Below are positions 16,932 through 25,286 of a stretch of DNA of 64,000 nucleotides, piece after piece; the first letter of the stretch is position 1; every line of letters starts with the position of its first letter. This stretch comes from Oceanicaulis sp. (GTDB lineage Bacteria; Pseudomonadota; Alphaproteobacteria; Caulobacterales; Maricaulaceae), in NCBI GenBank assembly GCA_040112665.1, contig CP157796.1:250813-314812 (forward strand). The letters run 5' to 3'. The notes below the pieces were generated by a model. It was not told the origin of the DNA and did not search any database. It was given only the letters and a program-made list of their open reading frames with translations. Made by a program: the position numbers and the translations under genes.

Positions 16932-17930
16932 ATGGGCGAACTTCGCCAGCACACCGCCGGCCCCGACGACGCCGGAGAACGGCTCGACCGGTTTCTGGCC
17001 GCCGCGTTCGAGGATCTGTCGCGCTCGCGCTGCAAGGCGCTGGTGGAGGCCGGTGCGCTGAGCGTCGACGGCGAAGCGCTGACCGATCCGTCCGCGAAGG
17101 TGAAGGCCGGCGCGGTCTATACGCTCGACGAACCCGATCCCGAACCGGCCGAACCGCGCGCCGAGGACATCCCGCTGACCGTCCTGTTCGAGGACGAGGA
17201 CCTGATCGTCATCGACAAGGCGGCGGGGATGACCGTGCATCCGGCCGCCGGCAACTGGACGGGCACGCTGGTGAACGCGCTTTTGCATCACTGCGCGGAC
17301 AGCCTGTCGGGCATCGGCGGGGTGCAGCGGCCCGGCATCGTGCACCGGCTGGACAAGGACACCTCCGGGGTGATGGTCGTCGCCAAGTCCGACCGCGCCC
17401 ATCAGGGCCTCGCCGCCCGCTTCGCCGATCATGACGTCGAGCGCGCCTATCTCGCGATCGTGCGCGGCGGACCGAAACCGAAGGCCGGGCGGATCGAGAC
17501 GCGGCTGGTCCGCTCCTCCTACGACCGCAAGAAGTTCGCCGTCGCCGAGGATCCCGACAGCAAGGCCGGCAAGATCGCGATCACCAATTACGAGGTCCTC
17601 AAGAGCTACGGCCAGGAGCCCGGCGCCTCTGTCGGCACGCCGGTGGCGAGCCTTGTGGAGTGCCGGCTCGAAACCGGCCGCACCCATCAGATCCGGGTGC
17701 ACATGGCGCATATGGGCGCGCCCCTGCTGGGCGACCCGGTCTATGGCCGCGGGCGATCCTCGCCGCTCATACGCATCGACAAGGACCGCACCTTCCGCGA
17801 TTTCCGCCGCCAGGCCCTGCACGCGGCAATCCTGGGCTTCGAGCATCCGGTCACAGGCGAGCCCCTGCGCTTCGAGACCGAGCCGCCCAAGGACATGCAG
17901 CGCCTGATCGGGTTTCTGGAAACGATCTAG
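16932..17930 (+). CDS. RluA/RluD-family rRNA pseudouridine synthase
   Basis: The 332-residue protein has an N-terminal S4 RNA-binding domain (GERLDRFLAAAFEDLSRSRC, residues 15-34) and the pseudouridine synthase domain with HRLDKDTSG at 138-146, which holds the catalytic Asp141. RTHQIRVHMAHMG follows. This architecture is that of RluD, which modifies helix 69 of 23S rRNA (positions 1911/1915/1917 in E. coli); assignment to RluD rather than RluC is by overall similarity. The ATG at 16932 follows GGAG; a GTG 57 bases upstream lacks a ribosome-binding site. The stop overlaps that of the convergent GNAT gene in a shared CTAG. Confidence 0.9.
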   Translation: MGELRQHTAGPDDAGERLDRFLAAAFEDLSRSRCKALVEAGALSVDGEALTDPSAKVKAGAVYTLDEPDPEPAEPRAEDIPLTVLFEDEDLIVIDKAAGMTVHPAAGNWTGTLVNALLHHCADSLSGIGGVQRPGIVHRLDKDTSGVMVVAKSDRAHQGLAARFADHDVERAYLAIVRGGPKPKAGRIETRLVRSSYDRKKFAVAEDPDSKAGKIAITNYEVLKSYGQEPGASVGTPVASLVECRLETGRTHQIRVHMAHMGAPLLGDPVYGRGRSSPLIRIDKDRTFRDFRRQALHAAILGFEHPVTGEPLRFETEPPKDMQRLIGFLETI

Positions 17931-18439
17931 AGCGGCTTGCCGAGCACCCAGTCCTGATAGGTCGTCCCGCCGACGTCGAAATCGCGCTCGCCGACCGTCT
18001 CGAAACCCATGCGCTCATAGAAGGCCAGCGCCCGGGCGTTCTCCTTGTAGACGCCCAGTAGAAGCCGCTCGCCGCCCGCACGCCGCGCGCAGGCTTCGGC
18101 CTCGTAGAGCAGCCGGCGGCCGACGCCGCCGCGCTGAAACCGCGAAAGTACGTAGATGCGCTTGATCTCGAGATCGGTCTCCTCGACCGCGACCGGCAGA
18201 TCGGGCGGAGAAAGATGCAGATACCCGACCGGCGCGCCGTCGAGCTCGGCCAGCCAGACCGCCTGGGCGGTGTCGCGGATGGCGCGCTCATAGACCGGCG
18301 CGGTCTGGCGCTCGGCGCAATGACGCACCAGCGCGCCGCCGTCGATCACGCCGGCATAGCTTTCCAGAAAACTCGCAGCCCCCACCAGAGCGACTGCGGA
18401 AGCGTCGGCCGGAGCGGCGCGTCGACATGTGATGTTCAT
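17927..18439 (-). CDS. GNAT-family N-acetyltransferase
   Basis: The 170-residue GNAT protein shows the acetyl-CoA binding loop in FQRGGVGRRLLYEAEACAR, preceded by the beta-strand EIKRIYVLSRF. The C-terminal ALAFYERMGFETVGERDF is diagnostic. Residues near the N-terminus (AVALVGAASFLESYAG, HCAERQTAPVYERAI) resemble the spermine/spermidine-acetyltransferase-like and RimI-like branches. The substrate, a small amine or protein N-terminus, cannot be assigned. It is a single-gene unit whose stop is shared with the pseudouridine synthase on the opposite strand. Confidence 0.88.
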   Translation of the reverse strand: MNITCRRAAPADASAVALVGAASFLESYAGVIDGGALVRHCAERQTAPVYERAIRDTAQAVWLAELDGAPVGYLHLSPPDLPVAVEETDLEIKRIYVLSRFQRGGVGRRLLYEAEACARRAGGERLLLGVYKENARALAFYERMGFETVGERDFDVGGTTYQDWVLGKPL

Positions 18440-18559
18440 GGTCGCCGAGCTAGCCTGATCGAAACCAAGGCGGCAAGACCGTGTTTCCGCGAGAGCGTCT
18501 TAATTTCCACGCGATCGGCGTGCAGAAATAATGGCGCGGCGGTCACGATCCGCCTCACT

Positions 18560-18582
18560 GCGATGTGAGAGGCTCGCATCGC
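18560..18582 (+). promoter_or_regulatory. Hairpin in the rpoH 5' leader region
   Basis: GCGATGTGAG (18560-18569) pairs with CTCGCATCGC (18573-18582) with one G-U wobble and a three-base loop. It lies about 80 bases before the rpoH start codon. If transcribed as part of the leader it could influence translation or mRNA stability. No promoter could be placed with confidence in the 223-bp gap. Confidence 0.3.
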
Positions 18583-18662
18583 GCAAATCGAGTACCTACA
18601 TGGTGCCGGCTCCGTTGCGCTGAACGCGGTCCGGACGGCGCCAGACAGGGGAGACGGACGCC

Positions 18663-19556
18663 ATGGCCAACACCTCGATGCCGATGATCACGCCCGAAGG
18701 CGGGCTGTCGCGCTATCTCGCCGAAATCCGCAAGTTCCCGATGCTCCACAAGGACGAGGAGTTCATGCTGGCCAAGCGCTGGCAGGAGCACGAGGACACC
18801 GAGGCGGCCCACAAGCTCGTCACCTCGCATCTGCGCCTGGTCGCCAAGATCGCCATGGGCTATCGCGGCTACGGCCTGCCCGTCGCCGAGGTCATCTCCG
18901 AGGGCAATGTCGGGTTGATGCAGGCGGTCAAGAAATTCGACCCCGACAAGGGCTTCCGTCTGGCGACCTACGCCATGTGGTGGATCCGCGCCTCGATCCA
19001 GGAATACATCCTGCGCTCCTGGTCGCTGGTGAAGATGGGCACGACGGCGGCCCAGAAGAAGCTGTTCTTCAACCTGCGCCGGATGAAGAGCCAGATGCGC
19101 GCCCTCGACGAGGGCGATCTCAGGCCCGAACAGGTCGAATACATCGCCACCAAGCTCGGCGTCACCGACGACGACGTGATCTCGATGAACCGCCGCCTGT
19201 CGGGCCCGGACGCCTCGCTGAACGCGCCCCTCAGGAGCGAGAGCGAAAGCGAGTGGCAGGACTGGCTGACCGACGACGCGGCGACCAGCGCCGAGGAAGA
19301 ACTCGCCACGTCTGACGAGTTCGACACGCGCATGACGCTGCTGCAGGAAGCGATGGCGGGCCTCAATGAGCGCGAGCGCCACATCATTCAGGAGCGCCGC
19401 CTGACCGAAGAACCCAAGACGCTGGAAGACCTCGCCCAGGTCTACGGCGTCAGCCGCGAACGCATCCGCCAGATCGAGGTGCGCGCCTTCGACAAGCTGC
19501 AGAAGGCGATGAAGGATCTCGCCGCCGAGCGCGGCCTGCTGGAGAGCGAAGACTAG
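18663..19556 (+). CDS. rpoH: RNA polymerase heat-shock sigma factor RpoH (sigma-32)
   Basis: The 297-residue sigma-70-family protein has region 2 with EGNVGLMQAVKKFDP, then ATYAMWWIRASIQEYIL, followed by the RpoH box QKKLFFNLRR, which distinguishes heat-shock sigma factors. Region 4 ends with YGVSRERIRQIEVRAF. It directs RNA polymerase to heat-shock promoters and in relatives is controlled by DnaK/FtsH-dependent turnover. The ATG at 18663 follows GGGGAGACGGACGCC. It is a single gene convergent with the YhhN gene, three bases apart. Alphaproteobacteria often have more than one rpoH; this one resembles the main copy. Confidence 0.95.
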   Translation: MANTSMPMITPEGGLSRYLAEIRKFPMLHKDEEFMLAKRWQEHEDTEAAHKLVTSHLRLVAKIAMGYRGYGLPVAEVISEGNVGLMQAVKKFDPDKGFRLATYAMWWIRASIQEYILRSWSLVKMGTTAAQKKLFFNLRRMKSQMRALDEGDLRPEQVEYIATKLGVTDDDVISMNRRLSGPDASLNAPLRSESESEWQDWLTDDAATSAEEELATSDEFDTRMTLLQEAMAGLNERERHIIQERRLTEEPKTLEDLAQVYGVSRERIRQIEVRAFDKLQKAMKDLAAERGLLESED

Positions 19557-19559
19557 GGG

Positions 19560-20282
19560 CTACAGCCCCTGCTCTTCCTCCGGCGGCGCGCCGGTGTGCT
19601 GGCCCTTGAGCCGGACGATCCCGACCGCGAGGCAGGCCTGGGCGGCGTAGTAGGTCGTCCAGACGAGCCCGCCCTGAAGGTCGGCTGCACCCAGGCGCAG
19701 CTCGAACCCGCGGAACCAGCCTGCGGCGAGAATGGAATCCGACAGCACGAACAAGAGCGCCCCGATCGTGATCAGGCGCGGCCCGTTCACCAGCGCCGCG
19801 ACCGCCGCCATGATCAGGATCAGTCCGAGATACGCGCTCGCCGTCGGCAGGAGATACCCCATGCCGGGGCTGAGCCAGAGCCACATCGCCGCGCCGTAGG
19901 CGGCGAGCGCCAGAGCGAGCACCAGGCCGTCCTTGCGCACGCCGTGCCTGGCCAGCGCGATCGCGAACATGGCGAGGTAGACCAGGTGCGCGCCGGCGAA
20001 AAAGGCGATGCCGGCCTCGGTCTGCTGGGGCGTGGTCCCGAGCGCGAAATCCCCGCAGGCCGACAGGCCCAGTGCGAGCGCCAGCGCCGGCGCCTTGCTG
20101 AACAGGGCGTAGGCCGCCAGCAGCACGATCCCCAGCGCCTTCAGGATCGCCAGGCCGGGCATTGAGACGATGAAGAGATCGAACACCAGAAACACGCTCG
20201 CCGCGATCAGCGAGGCGACCAGATAGACGGGCGCCGCCCAGGACGGGATCAGCGGTTCGGTGTCGGCGTAGCGATCGGTCAA
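19560..20282 (-). CDS. YhhN/TMEM86-family membrane protein (lysoplasmalogenase-like)
   Basis: The 240-residue protein consists of about eight hydrophobic segments. It shows the YhhN family hallmarks SACGDFALG (residues 74-82) and a late ALLFVLSDSILAAGWFRG, where paired Asp residues lie within membrane helices. Human TMEM86 members hydrolyse lysoplasmalogens; the bacterial substrate is unknown and need not be a plasmalogen. Expected location is the inner membrane. It is convergent with rpoH and starts 93 bp from the oppositely oriented DUF481 gene. The C-terminus is an acidic tail (GAPPEEEQGL). Confidence 0.85.
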   Translation of the reverse strand: MTDRYADTEPLIPSWAAPVYLVASLIAASVFLVFDLFIVSMPGLAILKALGIVLLAAYALFSKAPALALALGLSACGDFALGTTPQQTEAGIAFFAGAHLVYLAMFAIALARHGVRKDGLVLALALAAYGAAMWLWLSPGMGYLLPTASAYLGLILIMAAVAALVNGPRLITIGALLFVLSDSILAAGWFRGFELRLGAADLQGGLVWTTYYAAQACLAVGIVRLKGQHTGAPPEEEQGL

Positions 20283-20375
20283 GTGCGCCTCCGATTAGGT
20301 CTTCCCGGTGCGCCGGGCTATGTCAGCGCCGGTATAACGCATCGAAACACGGCCCGGACGCAAGCAGGGGGACCC

Positions 20376-21358
20376 ATGCGCCGCACCGCACTCATCTGTC
20401 TCGCCCTTTTCACCGCACCCGCTCATGGCGACGAGCTGCCCGCAGACCTCGCCGCCCTGCTCGCCGCAGCGGCTGAAACCGGCGAGGCCGAGACCTTCGC
20501 CGACGCCGTGCGCCTGATCGCGCTGACCCGTCCTGCGGACGAGATCGCGGCCGCCGCCGACGCGCTGGGCCGAGGCGACACGGCGCGCGACCTGCTGGGG
20601 CTCGACTCTCTCGCCCTCGCCGAAGACGTAGCGATCGCCGAGGCCGAAACGGCCGAGCCTTTGGCCGCCGAGCCTGAAGGCGGCTTTCTGTCCCGCACGG
20701 CCGGGCGTTCGCGGGCGGCGAGCTCAAGACCTGGTCGGGCCGGGTGAAGCTCGGCCTGCGCAGCGATTCGGGCAATTCCGACCGGATGGACTATCACCTC
20801 GCCCTTGAAGCCGAACGCGCCCTGTCGGGCTGGGGTTTCGAAGGCTCGGCGGAGTACGCCTATTCCGAGGTGGACGGCGCAGTCGGCCGAGACGAGGTGC
20901 TGGTCAAAGCCCGGCTCGATCGCGAGGCGGGCGAGCAGTGGACCCTCTACGCCGATACAGCGTTCGAGCAGGACGATCTGTCTGGCTATGACTGGACGGC
21001 GTTTCTGGGCGCGGGCGTCGGCTACCGGGTGTATGATAGGCCGGGCCGGGCCTGGACGCTGCGCGCGGGCCCCGGCCTCAGGCTGATCGACGAGCCGGCC
21101 GCGCTGACCACCGAAGCCGCGCTCGACCTCGCCTCGGATTTCGAGCTTCAGCTTTCAGAGGCCGTGCGGTTCGGATCGGAGACACGATTTCTTCTCAGCG
21201 ACAGCGCACGCGCCGATCAGGTGTTCGTACTCGACACCGCGCTCGGAGAGCTCTGGGCGCTGAGCCTGAAATACCGTTACCGCCACGAGTTCGAGCCCGA
21301 GCCGGGCTTCGAGGAGGGCGACAGCCGCACCGACATCTCGGTCGTCCGGGAATTCTAG
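20376..21358 (+). pseudogene. DUF481 outer-membrane protein gene with apparent -1 frameshift
   Basis: The first part, from an ATG at 20376 behind AGGGGGA, encodes a signal peptide (MRRTALICLALFTAPAHG) and a helical region, then runs to a TGA at 20745-20747 in the wrong frame. The second part continues in another frame from about 20706. It reads AFAGGELKTWSGRVKLGLRS, then DSGNSD and a beta-barrel ending VVREF, which is the normal DUF481 domain. Adding one G to the GGG run at 20703-20705 would join the two as SRTAGAFAGGELKTWSG. This looks like a single-base deletion in a homopolymer: a recent mutation, a sequencing error, or less likely programmed slippage. DUF481 proteins are salt-inducible putative outer-membrane barrels. 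The stop shares CTAG with the protease gene. Confidence 0.8.
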
Positions 21359-22617
21359 TCCGCCAGCGCCTTGATCGGGGCCAACGGCCCGGGCTTGCCC
21401 GGTCCGCGCGGCCGCGTACCCCCTGCGCCGATCCGGCCGGCCGCGAAGTCGTCCACCAGCGCCGCCCAGCGGTTCGACCGCGCCGCGATGTAGAGGAACG
21501 GCCCGTCCTCGTCGGAACGGAATTTGGAGTCCGTCGCGACGACGAACCAGCGTCCGTCACGCTCGACCATGAACGGCGACCCGCTGTCGCCGCGCGTCGT
21601 GTCGCAATCATGCGAAAGCGTGTCGTCGCCGAAGACCTCGAGCGTCGAACAGCCGACATTACCTGACAGCCGGTCGCCGGTGTCCCAGGAATAGCCGGCC
21701 TGGCTGAGTTCCGCACGCGCGCCGGGCGCGAGCGTCTCCACGCCCAGCCAGCCGAGCTCGTCGCCCAGACGCCGGTCAATGCGCAGAAGCGCCCAGTCGG
21801 TCCCGTCCAGATCGTCGCTGTCGGAGAAAACCGCCTCGTCCCAGTCCTCGTCGACCAGGAAGTCGATCACCTTGGCGCGCAGCGGACCGTCCGGCATGTC
21901 GTCGCCGGTCTCGAACACGCCCGACGCGTCGATCCGGCCTTCGCTCGAGATGCAGTGCGCCGCGGTGATCAGGATGTCGGGACCGATCAGGCTCGCCGTG
22001 CAGGTTCCACCCTCGCCGAACTCCGCCCGGCCGATGACCCGCCAGGGCAGCACGGACGTGTCCATCAGCATCCGGTCGTCCCGGCCAAAATAATGGTCGT
22101 TGATCGTGATCGGCCGCTCACGCCCCACGCAGTCGGCACGATCGGAGCGCGCCGCGCAGTTTCCGGTGCCGATGTCCGGCTCGTCGCAGATCCCGTCGAA
22201 CGCGGTCGCGCAGGTGTCGTCGCGAAATCTCAGATGGGAGACCTCGCCGCAATCGGTCCGGTCGGTGCCTTGGGTGCAGGCCGCCGTGCCGAAGCGGGGC
22301 TCGTCGCATTCCCCGTCCCCGGCCCATTCGCAGCTGTCGTCTTCCTGGCCGGTCATGATGCGCCAGCAATCGGAATAGTCCGTGCCCGCGTCGCAGGCGC
22401 CGGTGCCGAAGCCCGGCTCGTCGCACTCGCCGTCTTCGGCGTGCACGCAGCTGTCGTCGCCGCCTGCGCCGGGTTTCTTGATCGCCTGCAGAAGGCGCGT
22501 GTAGTCGCGCGCGCCCGGCGTTTCGGAAAATCCCTCCAGAACGCGCGGCGCATCGGCCGATGCGGCGGCGGTCCCGGCCAGGACGAGCCCGGCGGCGGCG
22601 AGCATGGTGCGAAGCAA
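21355..22617 (-). CDS. Secreted trypsin-like serine protease with three Cys-rich repeats
   Basis: The best start is a TTG at 22617, six bases after GGGGGA. It gives 420 residues and a signal peptide with an arginine (MLRTMLAAAGLVLAGTAAASA). An ATG at 22605 is the alternative. Residues 54-163 contain three 31-residue repeats beginning DD(S/T)C, each with cysteines spaced C-x7-C-x9-C-x8-C and a conserved DGxCDEPxxGT core. The rest is a trypsin fold with a complete catalytic triad: His221 in LITAAHC, Asp274 in GTDWALL, Ser345 in RGDSGSP. The repeats are likely disulfide- and possibly calcium-stabilised binding modules. It is probably periplasmic or extracellular; the substrate is unknown. It is convergent with the DUF481 gene through a shared CTAG. 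Confidence 0.88.
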   Translation of the reverse strand: MLRTMLAAAGLVLAGTAAASADAPRVLEGFSETPGARDYTRLLQAIKKPGAGGDDSCVHAEDGECDEPGFGTGACDAGTDYSDCWRIMTGQEDDSCEWAGDGECDEPRFGTAACTQGTDRTDCGEVSHLRFRDDTCATAFDGICDEPDIGTGNCAARSDRADCVGRERPITINDHYFGRDDRMLMDTSVLPWRVIGRAEFGEGGTCTASLIGPDILITAAHCISSEGRIDASGVFETGDDMPDGPLRAKVIDFLVDEDWDEAVFSDSDDLDGTDWALLRIDRRLGDELGWLGVETLAPGARAELSQAGYSWDTGDRLSGNVGCSTLEVFGDDTLSHDCDTTRGDSGSPFMVERDGRWFVVATDSKFRSDEDGPFLYIAARSNRWAALVDDFAAGRIGAGGTRPRGPGKPGPLAPIKALAD

Positions 22618-22750
22618 AAGCGATCCCCCGTGTCTGCGAGCGTGAGGCTCGCCCCGCACGGCTCCGCGGTCAAGCCGACGGATCGGGGCGGCGGCGCACG
22701 TACAAGGGGTCGGGAGCTGCGACGGACCGTGCGCCGAAGGAGACGCCAAG

Positions 22751-23137
22751 ATGATCTGCAACCTTATGAAAACAACCCTGCTCGCCTGCGCAGCCGGGGC
22801 CGCCGCGGCCTGCGCGGCGCCCGCCGCTCCACATGCTCACGCCAGCGCCTACGGCGAGTGGCGGCTGGCGGCGCCGCGCTGTCCCGACCTCGTCGAGGAC
22901 CGGATCGACCGCCGGATCGTCTGGTCCCGCGCAGATCTGCGTGAAGACCGGCGCGATGCGCGAGTTGTCGAGTGTCCCGCGAACGCCCTGGTCTGGGTTC
23001 CGAGCCCGAACGCCCGCCGCGCCCTCGCTCCGATTCATCCCGGCGCCGTGTTGGTCCGGCACCTGCCCGACGGGCGCTACGCCGTGGCTGATCGCAGAGG
23101 CCGGCCGGTCGATGTGCGCATCGTCGTCGACCTGTGA
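22751..23137 (+). CDS. Secreted small protein, CPDL/REDRRD family, copy 1
   Basis: This 128-residue protein has a signal peptide (MKTTLLACAAGAAAACA, continuing to AHA near residue 31), and begins at an ATG behind GGAGACGCCAAG. The mature part contains CPDLVEDRIDRR, then DLREDRRDARVVECP, two cysteines bracketing a charged segment of about 34 residues. The protein at 23459 has the same pattern. The end is PDGRYAVADRRGRPVDVRIV. I do not recognise a named family; RcnB-like and YXWGXW-type periplasmic proteins share the Asp/Arg-rich style only loosely. The cysteine pair suggests a disulfide. Function is unknown. Confidence 0.75.
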   Translation: MICNLMKTTLLACAAGAAAACAAPAAPHAHASAYGEWRLAAPRCPDLVEDRIDRRIVWSRADLREDRRDARVVECPANALVWVPSPNARRALAPIHPGAVLVRHLPDGRYAVADRRGRPVDVRIVVDL

Positions 23138-23458
23138 GCAATCGTCCGGGTCCGGACGGGAGCGCGACCGGGCGCCGCACGCGCAGGGATTGCGCACCGC
23201 TTCGACTCGGTTAATATTTTCATGACTGCGTCACTGTCGGGCCGCTCCCCTCAAGCCGCCCGGACGCGGGGCCCGGAGACTTCGCCGCGCATGGCACGCC
23301 GCCGCGGAGCCGACCGGAACAGGAACGCCGCCGGCTCCCCTCGCCGGCGGCGTTCATCTTCCTGAACCCAAGCTGAAAGATCGTCCCAGCGCCCATTCAG
23401 GCGCGAAAGGTCAGTCTGGTCTCAAGGGCGCACTCACGCGCCGGAAAGGAGACCCGCC
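23138..23458. other. 321-bp intergenic gap between the two related secreted-protein genes
   Basis: No gene is supported here. The notable content is a short AT-rich stretch (GGTTAATATTTTCATG near 23208) that could carry a promoter for the second gene or belong to the first gene's end, and a strong hairpin at 23323-23355. The remainder is GC-rich without repeats that I can see. Confidence 0.6.
23323..23355 (+). terminator. Terminator-like hairpin
   Basis: GAACGCCGCCGGC (23323-23335) pairs perfectly with GCCGGCGGCGTTC (23343-23355), seven-base loop. Only a weak T-rich tail (ATCTTCC) follows. It probably ends transcription of the 22751 gene. Confidence 0.55.
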
Positions 23459-23992
23459 ATGACCGTGCTCGCGAAGCTCGCCGCAGCCGCCGGGTTCGCC
23501 GCGCTCGCTATTGCGGCGACGCCGGACGCGGCCGAAGCCCAACGCCACCATCCCGGCGCCTATGGCGGCTGGGACCACCCCTATGACAGTCGGCGGTACG
23601 GCCGCTGGAACGGGCCGGAAGGATATTTCGTCGTCTTCGCCCGGGACTGCCCGGATCTGCGCGAAGACCGCCGCGATCGCCGCTACCATCACGGCAGGAG
23701 CGATCGGCGTGAAGATCGCCGCGACCGCCGCGTCCTGCACTGCCCCGACTACGCCTGGGACTACGCGCCCAGCCGCCGCGAGGTGCATCAGGGCCGCTAT
23801 GGCGACCGGCTACGCCCCGACGTGGCGTACTGGGACCATCGCTCGCAGCGTTACTACGTCCAGACCCGCTGGGGTCCGGTTCCCGTTCATATCGAGTGGA
23901 GCGGCCGGAACCACTGGGACCGCTGGGATCACCGCGAACGGTGGAACCGCTACCGTCACGGAAGCGGCGTGCATTTCGAGTTCCGGTTCTAG
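23459..23992 (+). CDS. Secreted small protein, CPDL/REDRRD family, copy 2
   Basis: The 177-residue protein has a signal peptide ending near AEA (residue 26) and a good ribosome-binding site (AAAGGAGACCCGCC). The mature protein is rich in Arg, Asp, His, Tyr and Trp. Its core CPDLREDRRDRR, followed by DRREDRRDRRVLHCP, aligns directly with the neighbour at 22751, including both cysteines. It adds a Tyr/Trp/His-rich region before and a WDRWDHRERWNRYRHG tail. The aromatic-charged composition recalls RcnB-like periplasmic proteins, a weak resemblance only. The pair probably arose by local duplication. Function is unknown; envelope or metal-related roles are guesses. Confidence 0.78.
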   Translation: MTVLAKLAAAAGFAALAIAATPDAAEAQRHHPGAYGGWDHPYDSRRYGRWNGPEGYFVVFARDCPDLREDRRDRRYHHGRSDRREDRRDRRVLHCPDYAWDYAPSRREVHQGRYGDRLRPDVAYWDHRSQRYYVQTRWGPVPVHIEWSGRNHWDRWDHRERWNRYRHGSGVHFEFRF

Positions 23993-23995
23993 AGC

Positions 23996-24811
23996 TCAGG
24001 GCCGGATCACGCCGTCCAGATAGCGCTTGGCGGCCCCGGTCAGCACCACGCGGTTCCCCGCCTCGGCGCGCATGACCAGCGCGCCGGGGCGCGGGCCGAT
24101 CTGGCGGGCGGTGAGTTCGGTCCGCCCCAGACGGCCGGCCCAGAACGGGGCGAGCGTGCAGTGCGCCGAGCCGGTGACCGGATCCTCGTCGATCCCCGCG
24201 TCTGGGCAGAAGAAGCGCGAGACCACGTCCGCGCTCTCGCCCCGCGCGGTGGCGAGGACGTTCACGCCGGTCTTTTTCAGTGCCGAGAAATCCGGGTTCA
24301 GCCCTGCGATCTCGGCTTCCGAGGCGTAGACGAACATCTGGTAACGCGCGCCATGGATGCGCTCGACTTCGAAGACTTCGCCCTGCGCTGCGCCGAGAGC
24401 GGCGAGCGTGCCGGGCGCGGCCTCGGCGGCCTCGAACGGCACGGCGGGAAACTCCACCGCATAGGCGGCTTCGCCGGTCCGGCGCACGAACAGGCGGCCC
24501 GATTTCGTGTCGAAGGCCGCCCTGTCGCCGCCGACCAGGCCGCGCTCGAACACCACAGCGCCCGAAGCCAGGGTGGCGTGTCCGCACAGATCGACCTCGC
24601 AGCCCGGCGTGAACCAGCGCAGATCCCAGGCGTCGGCCTCGGCCTTCTTCACCAGATAGGCGGTCTCGGACAGGTTGTTGGACTGCGCGATTCCAAGAAG
24701 ATCAGCGTCGGGCAGGAACGCCTCGAGCAGCGCCACCCCGGCCGGATTGCCCGAATGAGGCCGGTCGCCGTCGGGGAAGGCGTGGATTTCAGCGTAAGCG
24801 ATCTCGGCCAT
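23996..24811 (-). CDS. PhzF-family isomerase/epimerase-like protein
   Basis: The 271-residue protein has the duplicated diaminopimelate-epimerase-like fold of PhzF. The hallmark SGNPAGV is at residues 20-26, the catalytic glutamate is Glu49 in NNLSETAYL, and the second half has DEDPVTGSAHC. Family members catalyse proton-shuttle isomerisations; in phenazine producers the substrate is trans-2,3-dihydro-3-hydroxyanthranilate, but no phenazine genes are present here, so the substrate is open. The ATG at 24811 shares one base with the TGA of the upstream thioredoxin-like gene (TGATG), so it is translationally coupled. It ends a minus-strand run from the amidohydrolase. Confidence 0.9.
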   Translation of the reverse strand: MAEIAYAEIHAFPDGDRPHSGNPAGVALLEAFLPDADLLGIAQSNNLSETAYLVKKAEADAWDLRWFTPGCEVDLCGHATLASGAVVFERGLVGGDRAAFDTKSGRLFVRRTGEAAYAVEFPAVPFEAAEAAPGTLAALGAAQGEVFEVERIHGARYQMFVYASEAEIAGLNPDFSALKKTGVNVLATARGESADVVSRFFCPDAGIDEDPVTGSAHCTLAPFWAGRLGRTELTARQIGPRPGALVMRAEAGNRVVLTGAAKRYLDGVIRP

Positions 24812-25248
24812 CACACCCCCCGCGTCGAAACGCGGTCGCCTGTGTCCGGCGCGGCGGCGGCCGCTTCGATCATCGCGGCGAGGAACTCGCTGGGTTTGCG
24901 CGAGCGGGCCGTGCGCCAGTCATAGGCGCGGTCGCGCCGGACGGCTTCGCCCTTTGACGTGAAGACCAGCACGGCCGGCGCGCCCTTGAGCTCGGCGAAG
25001 CCGAGGCGATGCACCGCATCGAGATTTTTGTCGTAGCGGCCGACCGAAAACTTCACGATCTCGAAGAGCTCGTCGAGCTTCGGCGCGATCTCGTGCCGGC
25101 CCATCATCTGGTCGAGCACGACGCAGTCGGGGCACCAGGCGCCGCCCATCACCACCAGGATGCGCTTGTTCTCGCGCGCAGCGGCTTGAAACGCCGCGTC
25201 GAGCGCGGCCTGGACGTCGAGATCTTCGTCATAAGGGGCGTGGGTCAT
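24811..25248 (-). CDS. Thioredoxin-family protein (WCPDC)
   Basis: This 145-residue protein has a thioredoxin fold with the redox motif W38-C-P-D-C42 in GGAWCPDCVVLDQM and the cis-proline region LKGAPAVLVF. No signal peptide or membrane segment is present, so it should be cytoplasmic. Related proteins act as thioredoxin-like reductases of unknown clients. The CPDC active site differs from the CGPC of classical thioredoxin. It is coupled (TGATG) to the PhzF gene and starts 38 bp after the alpha/beta hydrolase stop. Confidence 0.88.
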   Translation of the reverse strand: MTHAPYDEDLDVQAALDAAFQAAARENKRILVVMGGAWCPDCVVLDQMMGRHEIAPKLDELFEIVKFSVGRYDKNLDAVHRLGFAELKGAPAVLVFTSKGEAVRRDRAYDWRTARSRKPSEFLAAMIEAAAAAPDTGDRVSTRGV

Positions 25249-25286
25249 GCCCGCCTGCTAGCGCGGCGCAGCGCCCGCGTCGAGCC

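Noticed and set aside
23996..24811. Phenazine biosynthesis cluster
   Set aside because: Only a PhzF-family protein is present; no phzA, B, C, D, E or G is nearby, and the family is widespread outside phenazine producers.
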